A stretch of DNA of 64,000 bases from Anoxybacillus tengchongensis (GCF_014201585.1 NZ_JACHES010000005.1:70248-134247); one strand, 5' to 3'. Positions 16,559 through 26,058 are shown, numbered from the stretch's first letter. Translations and numbers: made by a program. Notes: generated by a model from the sequence alone, not told the origin.

Positions 16559-16735
16559 ATGACGAATCAAACGTCGTTTTTGTATTTTCTATGTCTTGGA
16601 GTACCATTTTTTATATATGGTTTTATTGTGATAATAAAATCTTTTTTTTACTATGATACCTTGGAAATGATTAGAGGATGGTTGTTTCTTTTGATCGGTT
16701 TGATGGCGCTATTTTTCGCGAAACAACAACGATAA
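16559..16735 (+). CDS. Small two-helix membrane protein, unknown
   Basis: The 58-residue product has two hydrophobic segments (about 6-27 and 39-55) and a basic end. An ATG at 16538 would place the AAGGAGGG ribosome site inside the gene. The ATG at 16559 has correct spacing and is chosen (16553 is too close). I do not recognise a family. The next gene begins 14 bases later. Confidence 0.55.
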   Translation: MTNQTSFLYFLCLGVPFFIYGFIVIIKSFFYYDTLEMIRGWLFLLIGLMALFFAKQQR

Positions 16736-16749
16736 AGGGAGAGATGGAA

Positions 16750-16992
16750 ATGTTTCATCATTTTTTTAATGCAAAACGTAAAATCGTTATTGAATTAAAT
16801 GAAAGATATTTTGATAAAAACAGCCTCATGCGTGCAGTTGTACAACATTTAGAAAGCGAAGGAAAGCAATGTGAGATGATCGATGTGAACACATTAATAT
16901 TGGACGGAAAAAAATATTATGTACATGAAACAAATGTTGCGGCAACATACTGCCCACCTGTACAACGAGCGGTTTTAACGGAGATAAATTAA
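16750..16992 (+). CDS. Small hypothetical protein
   Basis: This 80-residue protein starts at ATG 16750, seven bases after AAAGGGAG. It is soluble, with an alternating beta-alpha-beta pattern (KIVIELN, a helix with LMRAVVQHL, then MIDVNTLILDGKKYYV). It could be a small ferredoxin-like fold. I know no function. It probably shares a transcript with the preceding membrane protein and ends before a long terminator-like structure. Confidence 0.6.
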   Translation: MFHHFFNAKRKIVIELNERYFDKNSLMRAVVQHLESEGKQCEMIDVNTLILDGKKYYVHETNVAATYCPPVQRAVLTEIN

Positions 16993-16999
16993 GCAAGAT

Positions 17000-17068
17000 G
17001 GCAAGCGGGTGCTTTTGTCATAGTGATTTTTGAAAATTCAATCGGTATTCCTGCTTGCCTGTTTTTTT
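17000..17068 (+). terminator. Large-loop terminator
   Basis: GGCAAGCGGG (17000-17009) pairs with CCTGCTTGCC (17050-17059) and a T-run follows. The 40-base loop is unusually long. The right arm also carries the -35 box of the following gene's promoter. Confidence 0.55.
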
Positions 17069-17083
17069 ATTTTAAAATATAAT
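17055..17083 (+). promoter_or_regulatory. Sigma-A promoter of lcfB
   Basis: TTGCCT at 17055-17060 and TATAAT at 17078-17083 are 17 bases apart. The -35 box is embedded in the terminator stem of the preceding gene. Confidence 0.6.
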
Positions 17084-17110
17084 ACATTTAGAATTTTTTT
17101 AATTTTAAAA

Positions 17111-17128
17111 TGAATGATCATTCATTCA
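17111..17128. promoter_or_regulatory. FadR-type operator
   Basis: TGAATGA (17111-17117), a four-base spacer and TCATTCA (17122-17128) form the inverted repeat recognised by Bacillus FadR. It lies between promoter and start codon of an acyl-CoA ligase. Release by long-chain acyl-CoA is the known mode for this family. Confidence 0.75.
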
Positions 17129-17144
17129 CTAAGGGGTGGGGAAG

Positions 17145-18695
17145 ATGAATTTAGTTTCACGGTTACAACAAATTGCATCGCAAAAGCCGAAAAAGGAGGC
17201 GTATGTGTTTGAGCAGACGTCTGCAACGTACGGTGAGTTGAACGGTGCGATCATGAAGTTTGCGAGCGGGCTAGCAAAGCTCGGAGTAAACAAAGGGGAT
17301 CATGTGGCGCTATTGTTAGGTAATTCACCGTATTTTATCGTCAGTTTGTACGGTGCGATGCGCACAGGGGCGACAGTGATTCCAATTAACCCAATCTACA
17401 CACCTGATGAAATTCATTACATTTTAACGAACGGCGACGTAAAAGTTGTCATTGCGCTTGATCTAGTCATCCCGACGCTGATGAAGCTTGATGGGCGCCT
17501 GCCAAATGTCGAGCACATCATCATTTGCGAAACACCACAAGGAAAAGAACAAGGCGTTGTTGTGCCGGAAAAAATGAAATCGTTTACAAATGTGCTTGCG
17601 ATAGGTGATGTTCCGTTCGATGGTCCAGTACTCGACGATGATGATGTGGCAGTTATTTTATATACATCAGGGACGACTGGAAAACCGAAAGGAGCGATGT
17701 TGACACATAAAAATTTATACAGCAACGCCCAAGATGTCGCGGATTATTTAAAAATTAATGAAGATGACCGAGTGATTGCGACGTTGCCGATGTTTCATGT
17801 GTTTTGTTTAACGGTTGCGCTCAATGCGCCACTCATGAACGGTGGAACGGTGCTTATTCTTCCTAAATTTAGTCCGGCAGAAGTGTTTAAAGTAGCACGT
17901 GAACAAAAAGCGACAGTGTTTGCGGGTGTGCCGACGATGTATAACTTTTTATATCAATATCCAGACGGCAAGGCAGAAGATTTCGCACACATTCGTCTAT
18001 GCATTTCAGGCGGTGCATCAATGCCGGTTGCGTTATTGAAAAACTTTGAGAAAAAATTTCAAGTGATCGTTTCCGAAGGGTACGGTTTATCGGAAGCCTC
18101 ACCGGTGACATGCTTTAATCCGCTCGATCGTCCACGCAAGCCGGGATCCATTGGGACGAGCATTATACATGTCGAAAATAAAATTGTCAATGAATTAGGA
18201 GAAGAAATGCCTGTTGGGGAAGTAGGGGAACTTATCGTGCGCGGTCCGAACGTAATGAAAGGATATTATAAAATGCCAGAAGAAACAGCGCATACGATTC
18301 GGGACGGATGGCTATATACAGGCGATTTAGCGAAGATGGACGAAGAAGGGTATTTTTATATTGTTGATCGGAAAAAAGATATGATTATTGTCGGAGGATA
18401 TAACGTATATCCTCGCGAAGTGGAAGAAGTGCTTTACAGCCACCCAGATGTCGTTGAGGCCGCAGTGATTGGTGTACCGGATCCGAATTTTGGCGAAGCG
18501 GTCAAATGTTTTGTCGTAAGCAAAAATAAACAGCTAACTGAACAACAGCTTATCGCTTATTGTAGCGAGCATTTAGCGAAATATAAAGTACCAAGTTCGA
18601 TTGAATTTTTGGAAGAGTTGCCAAAAAATACAACTGGGAAAATTTTAAGACGCGCGTTAAAAGAACAAGTCATCTCTCAAAGCGGTGCGATGTAA
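17145..18695 (+). CDS. lcfB: Long-chain fatty-acid-CoA ligase
   Basis: This 516-residue enzyme is of the ANL superfamily. Core motifs are the P-loop-like [13 protein letters not shown] (about residue 172), the YGLSEASP segment, the hinge region with the DRKKDMI stretch, and the C-terminal lysine in [10 protein letters not shown]. It activates fatty acids to acyl-CoA with ATP for beta-oxidation. A FadR operator just upstream agrees with lcfB (yhfL) of B. subtilis, which is in the FadR regulon and in the same chromosomal neighbourhood. The ATG at 17145 is eight bases from AAGGGG. An in-frame GTG at 17136 is too close to it. Confidence 0.87.
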   Translation: MNLVSRLQQIASQKPKKEAYVFEQTSATYGELNGAIMKFASGLAKLGVNKGDHVALLLGNSPYFIVSLYGAMRTGATVIPINPIYTPDEIHYILTNGDVKVVIALDLVIPTLMKLDGRLPNVEHIIICETPQGKEQGVVVPEKMKSFTNVLAIGDVPFDGPVLDDDDVAVILYTSGTTGKPKGAMLTHKNLYSNAQDVADYLKINEDDRVIATLPMFHVFCLTVALNAPLMNGGTVLILPKFSPAEVFKVAREQKATVFAGVPTMYNFLYQYPDGKAEDFAHIRLCISGGASMPVALLKNFEKKFQVIVSEGYGLSEASPVTCFNPLDRPRKPGSIGTSIIHVENKIVNELGEEMPVGEVGELIVRGPNVMKGYYKMPEETAHTIRDGWLYTGDLAKMDEEGYFYIVDRKKDMIIVGGYNVYPREVEEVLYSHPDVVEAAVIGVPDPNFGEAVKCFVVSKNKQLTEQQLIAYCSEHLAKYKVPSSIEFLEELPKNTTGKILRRALKEQVISQSGAM

Positions 18696-18707
18696 GCACC
18701 GTTTTTT
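18683..18707 (+). terminator. Terminator of lcfB
   Basis: CGGTGC pairs with GCACCG around a seven-base loop containing the stop codon. Six T residues follow. Confidence 0.75.
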
Positions 18708-18727
18708 ATTTATTTTTTAGAATTTGC

Positions 18728-18756
18728 TTGATATTTAGAAAATATATTTGTATAAT
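18728..18756 (+). promoter_or_regulatory. Sigma-A promoter of the TrpXYZ-like transporter operon
   Basis: TTGATA at 18728-18733 and TATAAT at 18751-18756 have a 17-base spacer. The leader is only about 40 bases, too short for a T-box or riboswitch. Confidence 0.75.
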
Positions 18757-18800
18757 TTAACGCATAAAAGCGAAACAGCAAAAAAGTAAGGGGGATAAGG

Positions 18801-19787
18801 ATGAAGTGGTTAAAAACGTGTGGGGCGTTGTTGCTTGCAGGTAGTGTGCTTGCTGGATGTTCCGAAGAGAAAACAACGAAAGAAGCGAGTGGGGAAAAAG
18901 AAAAAGCGTATAAAGTCGGCGTGACGCAAATTGTTGAACATCCATCGCTTGATGCGGCGTTTAACGGATTTAAAAAGGCGCTTGAAGATAAAGGATTAAA
19001 AGTGGAATACGATGTGCAAATTGCGCAAGGAGATATGAACAATAACCAAACAATTGCCAACAACTTTGTTGCAGATGGTGTTGATTTAATCTTCGCCAAT
19101 TCGACACCGAGCGCGCTTGGCGCATTAAATGCAACGAAAGACATTCCAATCGTCTTTACGTCTGTGACGGATCCGGTTGGAGCGAAACTTGTGCAGTCGA
19201 TGGAACAGCCGGGGGGGAATGTGACAGGGACGACAGATACACATCCAGATGCGATCCCGAAAACGGTGCAATTTATTGATCAATATGTTGATGGCAATCG
19301 CGTCGGTATGATTTACAATGCGGGAGAGCAAAACTCAGTTGCTCAAATTGATGCGGTGAAAAAAGCGATGGAAGGAACCGACTTAACGATCGTACCTGTG
19401 TCGGTGTCGACATCGGCGGAAGTGAAACAAGCAGCTGAATCGTTAGTTGGCAAAGTCGATTGTTTTTACGTCATTACAGACAACACCGTCGTGTCTGCGC
19501 TTGAGTCGGTCATTCAAGTGGCAAACGACCAAGATTTACCGCTTTTTGTTGGGGAGTTAGATTCCGTGAAGCGCGGTGGCTTTGCGGCATACGGTTTTGA
19601 CTACTATGATATCGGCTATGAAGCAGGTGTGATGGCGGCGGACATTTTAGAAGGAAAGAAAAAGCCGGCTGAACTTCCGGTACAATATCCGCAAAAGTTG
19701 AAGCTTGTCATCAACAAAAAAGCAGCGGAAGAGATGGATGTTACATGGCGTAGCGAATGGGATAGCATGGCGGAATTTATCGAATAA
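18801..19787 (+). CDS. ABC transporter substrate-binding lipoprotein (PF04392, TrpX-like)
   Basis: This 328-residue protein has a lipoprotein signal peptide ending in L-A-G-C (Cys20), followed by the PF04392 ABC_sub_bind domain, a two-lobed relative of sugar-binding proteins. Sequence landmarks include FANSTPSALGALN and VFTSVTDPVGAKLV. In streptococci a related system imports tryptophan. In other bacteria the ligand is unproven. No T-box or tryptophan signal lies upstream here, so the ligand is left open. The permease gene starts 17 bases after the stop. Confidence 0.85.
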   Translation: MKWLKTCGALLLAGSVLAGCSEEKTTKEASGEKEKAYKVGVTQIVEHPSLDAAFNGFKKALEDKGLKVEYDVQIAQGDMNNNQTIANNFVADGVDLIFANSTPSALGALNATKDIPIVFTSVTDPVGAKLVQSMEQPGGNVTGTTDTHPDAIPKTVQFIDQYVDGNRVGMIYNAGEQNSVAQIDAVKKAMEGTDLTIVPVSVSTSAEVKQAAESLVGKVDCFYVITDNTVVSALESVIQVANDQDLPLFVGELDSVKRGGFAAYGFDYYDIGYEAGVMAADILEGKKKPAELPVQYPQKLKLVINKKAAEEMDVTWRSEWDSMAEFIE

Positions 19788-19804
19788 CGCAAAGGATGGA
19801 TCGT

Positions 19805-20779
19805 ATGATTACAGCATTGTTTAGTTCCGTAGAAGCAGGACTGTTATACGCGCTCATGGCGCTCGGTGTGTATATATCGTTTCGTATTTTAGACTTTCCG
19901 GATTTGACAGTGGACGGAAGTTTTGTGACGGGAGCGGCTGTCGCTTCCGTCCTCATTGTCGGTGGCGTCAATCCGTTTATCGCCTCGCTTGCGGCGCTTG
20001 GCGCTGGCTTTTTAGCAGGATGTGCGACAGGGCTTTTGCACACGAAGGGGAAAATTAATCCGTTATTGTCAGGTATTTTAATGATGATCGCTTTATATTC
20101 TATTAATTTGCGTATTATGGATAAACCGAACGTTCCACTTTTACAACAAGAAACAGTTATGACGATCATTACGACAGCATTTCAACGTTTCGATCAAGCT
20201 TTGGCAACGTTTATTCCTTTTATTCCGAAAACATGGGCGATTATCGTCTTCGGTGTGCTGTTAGTTACGATCGTGAAAGTAGTGATCGACTTATTTTTAA
20301 AAACAGAAGTCGGCTTGGCGCTTCGAGCAGTTGGTGACAATAAAAAAATGATTGCTAGTTTTTCAGGCAATACCGATCGTTTAACTATCATCGGGCTTGG
20401 CTTGTCAAACGCACTTGTCGCATTTTCAGGGGCGTTAATTGCACAATATAGCGGTTTTAGCGATATTGGCATGGGCATCGGAATGATCGTGATCGGTTTA
20501 GCGTCAGTCATTATCGGGGAAGCACTGTTTGGGGCAAAAACGATTGTGCGCGCGACGCTTGCGGTCATTTTAGGGGCGATCGTATATCGCATTGTCATTA
20601 CACTTGCGTTGCGTGTCCAATTTTTAGAAACGGGTGATGTGAAGCTCATTACTGCTTTGATCGTCATTTTAGCGCTTGTCGTTCCGCAAATGGTCGCAAC
20701 GCGTGCGGAAAAACAGCGGAAAGCGAGAAAGCGAGGTGCAGCCGTTGCTTCAACTCAAGCAGATTACGAAAGTGTTTAA
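19805..20779 (+). CDS. ABC transporter permease, branched-chain amino-acid type (TrpY-like)
   Basis: This 324-residue protein has eight to nine membrane helices and belongs to the BPD_transp_2 permease family, which goes with PF04392 binding proteins. The hydrophilic loop with FLKTEVGLALRAVGDNKKM is the conserved coupling region. I chose the ATG at 19805 because AAAGGATGG is five bases upstream. The ATG at 19796 lies inside that ribosome site. The end overlaps the ATPase gene by 35 bases. Confidence 0.85.
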   Translation: MITALFSSVEAGLLYALMALGVYISFRILDFPDLTVDGSFVTGAAVASVLIVGGVNPFIASLAALGAGFLAGCATGLLHTKGKINPLLSGILMMIALYSINLRIMDKPNVPLLQQETVMTIITTAFQRFDQALATFIPFIPKTWAIIVFGVLLVTIVKVVIDLFLKTEVGLALRAVGDNKKMIASFSGNTDRLTIIGLGLSNALVAFSGALIAQYSGFSDIGMGIGMIVIGLASVIIGEALFGAKTIVRATLAVILGAIVYRIVITLALRVQFLETGDVKLITALIVILALVVPQMVATRAEKQRKARKRGAAVASTQADYESV

Positions 20780-21539
20780 TGAAGGAACGCTCGATGAAAA
20801 AGTGGCGCTAAAACATATTGAGCTGTCGCTTCAGCCGGGTGATTTTGTTACAATTATTGGGAGTAATGGGGCAGGAAAATCAACGCTCATGAACATCATT
20901 TCGGGGCGACTTGCGCCAGATACAGGGGAAGTAGTCATTGACGGAAAAAATGTGACAACGATGAGTGAACATGACCGTGCGCGTTATATCGGGCGTGTTT
21001 TTCAAGATCCGATGGCGGGAACGGCACCAAATATGACGATTGAAGAAAATTTAGCGATCGCTTATAACCGAACGGTTAGACGGACGTTACAGTTCGGGGT
21101 AACGAAAAAACGGCGTGAATTTTTTAAAGAAACGCTTGCTACACTTCAACTTGGATTAGAAAATCGTCTGCATGCCAAAGTCGGCTTATTATCTGGTGGA
21201 GAACGACAAGCGTTGTCGCTGTTAATGGCAACGTTCACGAAACCGCATGTGTTACTTCTTGATGAACATACCGCAGCGTTAGACCCTGCGCGCGCCCAGC
21301 TCATTACAAATTTAACGAAACAAATTGTTGAACAATATCGCTTAACGACATTAATGGTGACGCACAATATGGAGCAAGCCGTTCAATTAGGCAATCGGCT
21401 TATTATGATGGACGGTGGGCAAATTATTTTTGAAGCGAGTGGAGAGGAAAAGAAAAAGCTCACTGTCGAAGCGTTACTTCAAGAGTTTCAGCGCATTCGC
21501 GGCAGCCAGTTTGCAAGCGATCGCGCGGTGCTCGTATAA
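20745..21539 (+). CDS. ABC transporter ATPase (TrpZ-like)
   Basis: This 264-residue ATPase has Walker A (GSNGAGKST), the Q-loop, the signature LSGGERQA and Walker B (VLLLDEHTAAL), with a later switch His in MVTHNM. It powers the preceding permease. The start is taken as TTG 20745, six bases from GAGGTG. A GTG at 20736 is the alternative. Translation overlaps the permease end, so the two are coupled. In Walker B the residues after the catalytic Glu read HTAAL, as in other members of this transporter group. Confidence 0.87.
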   Translation: MLQLKQITKVFNEGTLDEKVALKHIELSLQPGDFVTIIGSNGAGKSTLMNIISGRLAPDTGEVVIDGKNVTTMSEHDRARYIGRVFQDPMAGTAPNMTIEENLAIAYNRTVRRTLQFGVTKKRREFFKETLATLQLGLENRLHAKVGLLSGGERQALSLLMATFTKPHVLLLDEHTAALDPARAQLITNLTKQIVEQYRLTTLMVTHNMEQAVQLGNRLIMMDGGQIIFEASGEEKKKLTVEALLQEFQRIRGSQFASDRAVLV

Positions 21540-21567
21540 AAAATCCCCGAGTTACATCGGGGATTTT
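21539..21567. terminator. Bidirectional terminator between convergent genes
   Basis: AAAATCCCCGA pairs with TCGGGGATTTT around a six-base loop, with A/T runs on both sides. It can stop transcription of the transporter operon and of the minus-strand signalling gene. Confidence 0.85.
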
Positions 21568-23929
21568 ATAATGTGTTAACCATTTGTTGTAATGATACGA
21601 TCGTGTTTGGCAGTTGTTCGAGCGATACCGGGCGGCTAAAGTAAAAACCTTGCAGTTGCTCGCACTGTTTTTCAATTAAAAATTGTGCTTGTTGTTTTGT
21701 CTCGACTCCTTCAGCGGTAACAGTTAAATGTAAATTATGCGCTAGAGAGATAATGGCACTGACAATTTCTTTGCTTTTTTCATTGTTTATGATGTTTTGA
21801 ATAAACGAGCGGTCAATTTTCACTTCGTCGATTGGGAAACGATTTAAATATTCAAGTGACGAGTAGCTGACGCCAAAGTCGTCTACCGCAATCGAAAAGC
21901 CAAGCTGTTTTAACTGTTCTAACGTTTTTACGACGTGCTCAGGATTTTTAATAATCGTTGTTTCAGTAATTTCGAAAATAAAGCATGAGGCGTCACAATG
22001 CTCTTCTTGTAAAATATGCTGAATATCTTCGACGAGATGTTCGTCTAAAAATTGTTTTGCGGATAAGTTGATAGCGATTTTCATACATCCAGCTACACTT
22101 TGACGTAAAAAGGTGAGATCGCGACATGCTTGGCGTAACACCCATTTTCCGATGTCGTAAATGGCATTCGTTTCTTCTGCCATGGGAATAAACTCTGCAG
22201 GGCTTACAAAACCAAACTGTGGATGTTTCCAACGAACGAGCGCCTCTACACTAAACGAGCGAGCATGGAAATTTACTTTCGGTTGATAAAGTAAGAAAAG
22301 CTCTTTGTTTTCTACAGCTGATGAAAGGGCGTTTTCAAGTTGAATTTTTCGCGTAAAAACGTTTGACATATGCGGCTCGTATGGCTTAATAATATTTGTT
22401 CCTTCCATTTTTGCGAAATATAATGCTTTTTCAGCATTGTTGATTAGTGTTTCTGCGCACAATTGAGCGTCGAATGCATAGCTAATGCCAATATGAACCC
22501 CGATTCGAATCGATTGATTACCGATGGTGTAAGGTTCTTGAAGCGTTTCTTTTATCGTATGCGCAAGCTGGTTCACTTCGTCTTGTTTTTCATACGAAAG
22601 GGCAATGATGAATTGATCCCCGTTTATTCTTGTCCACATCACTTTTGCATCAATCGTTTCATGAAGACGGGTACCGATTTGTTTTAATAGCTCGTTGCCG
22701 TTTTCATATCCGAGAAAGCTGTTAATAAATTTAAATTGGTATACGTCAATTAAAAGAATAGCGACTCCTTCATGTGCAAAAAGAAGATCGGTTAACTTTT
22801 CGATAAACTCGTTTCTTTCTATATATGTTTCATCTTTTTGACTTGCGGCAATCGGTTCGATTGGTTTCATGAGCATCAATTCAGTCCTTTTCGGTTCGTA
22901 TGGAAATGGGAGTACGTCGATGTGTACGGGGATCATTTCGCCATTTATTGCTGTGATGGTCGGTTGTTGGACTGTATTGATCCATTGTTGGATCGGCTTG
23001 TTTTTTAAATCGTCAAGCGTTGATGTTTTAAACATATGAAGGGCAACAGAATTGGCGTATGTGATTTTATCGTCTGTACAAATGATAATTGCATCAGGAA
23101 ATGCTTCAACAATGTGACGATGTAACTTTTCGCTTTGTTTTAATTGCTTTTGTGTTTGGATGAGATCTGTAATATTCAACAGACTAGCAAAACCTGCAAT
23201 GATGTTTCCGTTTTTGTCTAACAGCGGAGAAGCATTGACGGAAACGTATATGTTGTCGTTGTTTTTCGTCTTCATTGTTAAACGAATGGCATGTAACGGT
23301 TTTCCTTCGCTTAGTCGTGCTAATGTTTGCTCGATATTTTCTTTATACGCTGGGATGACTTCGGAAAGTGTTTTTCCAACAAGTTCTTTTTTCTGCAATC
23401 CGAATAAATGTTCTACCTCTTCATTGATACGAATGATTCGTCCGAATAAATCAAATAAAATAAATGCTTCTTGTGAATGAGTAAATAAAGAATCAATTAA
23501 TTGAAGCGCTTCTTCTAGCTGCTCTTCTTTTTGCAATATGTCGGTAATTTCGCGCGTACATGCGACAATATGTGTGACTTCGCCGTTTTCATTTAAAACA
23601 GGAATTAACGTAGATTCCGCAAAACGCATTCCTTCTACGTTCATACGATCGCGAAAGGTAACGAGCGATTTTGTTTTCCATGCTTTTGTATATTGTTCAT
23701 TTAAATGACTTGCAACCTGATGATCATATATATCTTCGATGTATTTTCCGATATCTTTTTCTGTTAAACTCGCTAAATGGAGAGATGATGGACTGACACG
23801 TTCATACCGAAAGCGTGGCCCTTCTTCCACTTTCATTAAAAAGACGATATCAAACAATTGGTCCATGACGTTAAACAAAAGCTGTTCATTTGTAAACAGG
23901 GCATGTGGTATATGTATATGTTTTTCCAC
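21566..23929 (-). CDS. PAS-PAS-GGDEF-EAL cyclic-di-GMP signalling protein
   Basis: This 787-residue protein is without membrane segments. PAS-like sensor domains fill about residues 10-370 (three possible units). A GGDEF-fold domain with a degenerate active site (NGDQF in place of GGDEF) follows at about 380-530. A C-terminal EAL domain follows at about 545-785, with EALVRW, FEITET, VDDFG and KIDRSF motifs intact. It should hydrolyse cyclic-di-GMP, with the GGDEF fold likely regulatory. The start is GTG 23929, preceded by GAGGAGG. A second protein of this type lies at 50187. Confidence 0.87.
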   Translation of the reverse strand: MEKHIHIPHALFTNEQLLFNVMDQLFDIVFLMKVEEGPRFRYERVSPSSLHLASLTEKDIGKYIEDIYDHQVASHLNEQYTKAWKTKSLVTFRDRMNVEGMRFAESTLIPVLNENGEVTHIVACTREITDILQKEEQLEEALQLIDSLFTHSQEAFILFDLFGRIIRINEEVEHLFGLQKKELVGKTLSEVIPAYKENIEQTLARLSEGKPLHAIRLTMKTKNNDNIYVSVNASPLLDKNGNIIAGFASLLNITDLIQTQKQLKQSEKLHRHIVEAFPDAIIICTDDKITYANSVALHMFKTSTLDDLKNKPIQQWINTVQQPTITAINGEMIPVHIDVLPFPYEPKRTELMLMKPIEPIAASQKDETYIERNEFIEKLTDLLFAHEGVAILLIDVYQFKFINSFLGYENGNELLKQIGTRLHETIDAKVMWTRINGDQFIIALSYEKQDEVNQLAHTIKETLQEPYTIGNQSIRIGVHIGISYAFDAQLCAETLINNAEKALYFAKMEGTNIIKPYEPHMSNVFTRKIQLENALSSAVENKELFLLYQPKVNFHARSFSVEALVRWKHPQFGFVSPAEFIPMAEETNAIYDIGKWVLRQACRDLTFLRQSVAGCMKIAINLSAKQFLDEHLVEDIQHILQEEHCDASCFIFEITETTIIKNPEHVVKTLEQLKQLGFSIAVDDFGVSYSSLEYLNRFPIDEVKIDRSFIQNIINNEKSKEIVSAIISLAHNLHLTVTAEGVETKQQAQFLIEKQCEQLQGFYFSRPVSLEQLPNTIVSLQQMVNTL

Positions 23930-23999
23930 TCCAAGCCCCTCCTCAAAGAAAAATAGAATATATGTCTATTATTGTCGAAAGATGTTGATTTTTCAATGT

Positions 24000-24023
24000 A
24001 AAAGAGGCTATTTCGCCTCTTTT
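24000..24023 (-). terminator. Terminator of the SCO1-like gene
   Basis: AAAAGAGGC and GCCTCTTTT form a nine-base stem around a six-base loop. It overlaps the stop codon of the minus-strand gene. Confidence 0.7.
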
Positions 24024-24598
24024 ACAATTTCTTTATAAACTTTCTCTTTATCAAACCCTTTTTCGCCCATGCCGAATGTGTCGATGACGCGGTTGTTTTC
24101 GTCTAAAAAGTATGTGAGTGTTGTATGAATAAGCATGCCGTTTCCAGGATCGCGATATAGGAAGTTAAACGCGTCTGCTACTTTTTTTGTATCTTCTTCA
24201 CTACCTCGTAAAAAAATCCATCCTTCGTTATCACTTTCTACTCCGAACATGTTCGCATACGTTTGCATCACTTGTTGTGTGTCGCGTTTCGGATCGATCG
24301 TAATTGTAATAAATTCCACTTTCGTTTTAAATAAACCGTCTTTTTCTAATCTCTCTTTTAACTGCTTCATTTGAAATGACGTACTTGGACAAATGTCCGG
24401 ACAGTTTGTGTACACAAACTCTAATAGGCGCACTTTCGGTTCCATGTTGTTGAATGCGTACGGTTTTCCCCATGCAGTTTGCATTGTCACGTCTTTTGGA
24501 AACTCCATTTTTTCTTGCCGATAAAAAGAAAAATAAAATATACCAATGCCAATACAAATCGCAAGTAAACTAAAAAATCCGATATATAGTTTTTTCAA
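24008..24598 (-). CDS. SCO1/SenC-family copper chaperone
   Basis: This 196-residue protein has an N-terminal membrane anchor (residues 4-26) and a thioredoxin-fold domain. The copper ligands are visible: Cys66 and Cys70 in CPDIC and His158 in LIHTTLTYF. SCO proteins deliver copper to the CuA centre of cytochrome c oxidase on the outer face of the membrane. YpmQ is the B. subtilis counterpart. The gene stands alone, divergent from the M48 protease gene. Its ATG at 24598 follows a GGAGGGATA-type ribosome site. Confidence 0.88.
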   Translation of the reverse strand: MKKLYIGFFSLLAICIGIGIFYFSFYRQEKMEFPKDVTMQTAWGKPYAFNNMEPKVRLLEFVYTNCPDICPSTSFQMKQLKERLEKDGLFKTKVEFITITIDPKRDTQQVMQTYANMFGVESDNEGWIFLRGSEEDTKKVADAFNFLYRDPGNGMLIHTTLTYFLDENNRVIDTFGMGEKGFDKEKVYKEIVKEAK

Positions 24599-24742
24599 CG
24601 TATATCCCTCCCACTTTCATCATACATAATCAACGTGTTAATGAGGAGAACGGGACGTGACAATTATTTGAATTTTTTCGTTGTTCTAAATGGTGAATGA
24701 AAAACTAAACTAATAGTAACGATGGACAAGGGGGAAAGGGCA

Positions 24743-25990
24743 ATGAGAAAAATAGCTTTTTGGACGTTATTCCTTTATGCGATGTACGCGCTATTTTTTG
24801 CATTTTACTTATTTCAATGGACAGACTCATCTATTCCAGCACAATATAAAGGAACAAGCGCAGATCCTGCAACGTTTTTAACGAAAAAAGAACTGATGCT
24901 TGCTGAACAGTTTTCGGAAGTAAAAAACTTTTTATTTTTCTTATCTGTTCCATACGAGTGGGTCATTTATATTTTTATGTTGTTGTTTGGTTTGTCAGCG
25001 CGCTTTCAACAGTGGGCGGAGGCAACGACAAAACGTCGGTTTATGCAAACGGCGATTTACGTATTTTGGCTGTCGCTTCTCGTACAAGTTGTTACGTTTC
25101 CGCTTAGTTACACAAGTTATTACGTCACGAAAATGTATAACATTTCAACCCAAACGTTTTCGAGTTGGATGCGCGATGAGCTCATTGATTTTTGGGTAAA
25201 TTATGTGATCATGGTTGTCATTGTGTATGTATTATATACGCTCATGAAAAAATTCGAAAAACGATGGTGGGTGTACGCGTGGCTTTGTTCGATTCCATTT
25301 ACGCTTTTTTTAACGTTTATTCAACCTGTTTTCATCGATCCGCTTTATAACGATTTTTATCCGCTAAAAAATAAACAGCTAGAAGCAAAAATTTTAGCGC
25401 TAGCAGAAAAGGCGAACATTCCGGCTGAACACGTATTTGAAGTAAACATGTCGGAAAAGACAAATGCGTTAAATGCGTATGTCACGGGCATTGGCGGCAA
25501 CTCGCGTATCGTATTATGGGATACGACGCTTGAGCGGTTAAGCGAAGATGAAATTTTATTTATTATGGCGCATGAAATGGCTCATTACGTCATGAAACAT
25601 ATTTATTGGGGAATTGGGTTATACATTGTTGTCACATTTATCGGATTGCTGTTAACGAATCGATGGATGAAACGAATGATGAAACGATTTGGGTCGTTTT
25701 GTCGCATTAAAAAATGGAATGACCTCGCATCTTTGCCGATGTTTTTACTGTTGATTTCGCTATTAAGTTTTGCGGCAAGTCCTGCGATGAATGCCATTTC
25801 TCGTTACGAAGAACATGCGGCGGACAAGTATGCGATTGAGCTAACGAAAAATAAAGAAGCGGCGATCTCAACATTTCAACAATTGACGCGTTCAAGTTTA
25901 AGTCAAGTACACCCACCATATATCGTCAAACTATTTCGTTACAGCCATCCAACGATTTTAGAACGAATAATCTTTTTAGAGAAACAATAG
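24743..25990 (+). CDS. yhfN: M48 family zinc metalloprotease, Ste24/CAAX-protease-like
   Basis: This 415-residue membrane protease has an N-terminal M48_N domain with four helices, then the catalytic HExxH motif (MAHEMAHYV, about residue 276). A C-terminal Glu in the EEHAADKYA segment supplies the third zinc ligand. The active site faces the cytoplasm or membrane interior. YhfN of B. subtilis, in the same neighbourhood, is of this type. Substrates in bacteria are not known. The ATG at 24743 sits just after AAAGGG. The upstream ATG 24722 lacks a site. Confidence 0.85.
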   Translation: MRKIAFWTLFLYAMYALFFAFYLFQWTDSSIPAQYKGTSADPATFLTKKELMLAEQFSEVKNFLFFLSVPYEWVIYIFMLLFGLSARFQQWAEATTKRRFMQTAIYVFWLSLLVQVVTFPLSYTSYYVTKMYNISTQTFSSWMRDELIDFWVNYVIMVVIVYVLYTLMKKFEKRWWVYAWLCSIPFTLFLTFIQPVFIDPLYNDFYPLKNKQLEAKILALAEKANIPAEHVFEVNMSEKTNALNAYVTGIGGNSRIVLWDTTLERLSEDEILFIMAHEMAHYVMKHIYWGIGLYIVVTFIGLLLTNRWMKRMMKRFGSFCRIKKWNDLASLPMFLLLISLLSFAASPAMNAISRYEEHAADKYAIELTKNKEAAISTFQQLTRSSLSQVHPPYIVKLFRYSHPTILERIIFLEKQ

Positions 25991-26052
25991 AAGCGGGATA
26001 ATTTTTTTGAAAAAAATTCATAAAAATACTTTCTTTTCTGAAAATTGTGTTA

Positions 26053-26058
26053 TATAAT
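26053..26058 (+). promoter_or_regulatory. Probable -10 box upstream of aceA
   Basis: TATAAT follows an AT-rich stretch. No good -35 box is seen at 16-18 bases. The 216-base gap before aceA (25991-26206) contains nothing else I can name, and no cre match. Confidence 0.4.

Noticed and set aside
18757-18800. Possible T-box or riboswitch ahead of the TrpX-like gene
   Set aside because: Only about 40 bases lie between the predicted start of transcription and the gene, and no stem or specifier loop is present.
20194-20667. 157-codon minus-strand frame inside the TrpY-like permease gene
   Set aside because: Same reasoning: antisense to a conserved membrane protein, no start signals and no recognisable domain.
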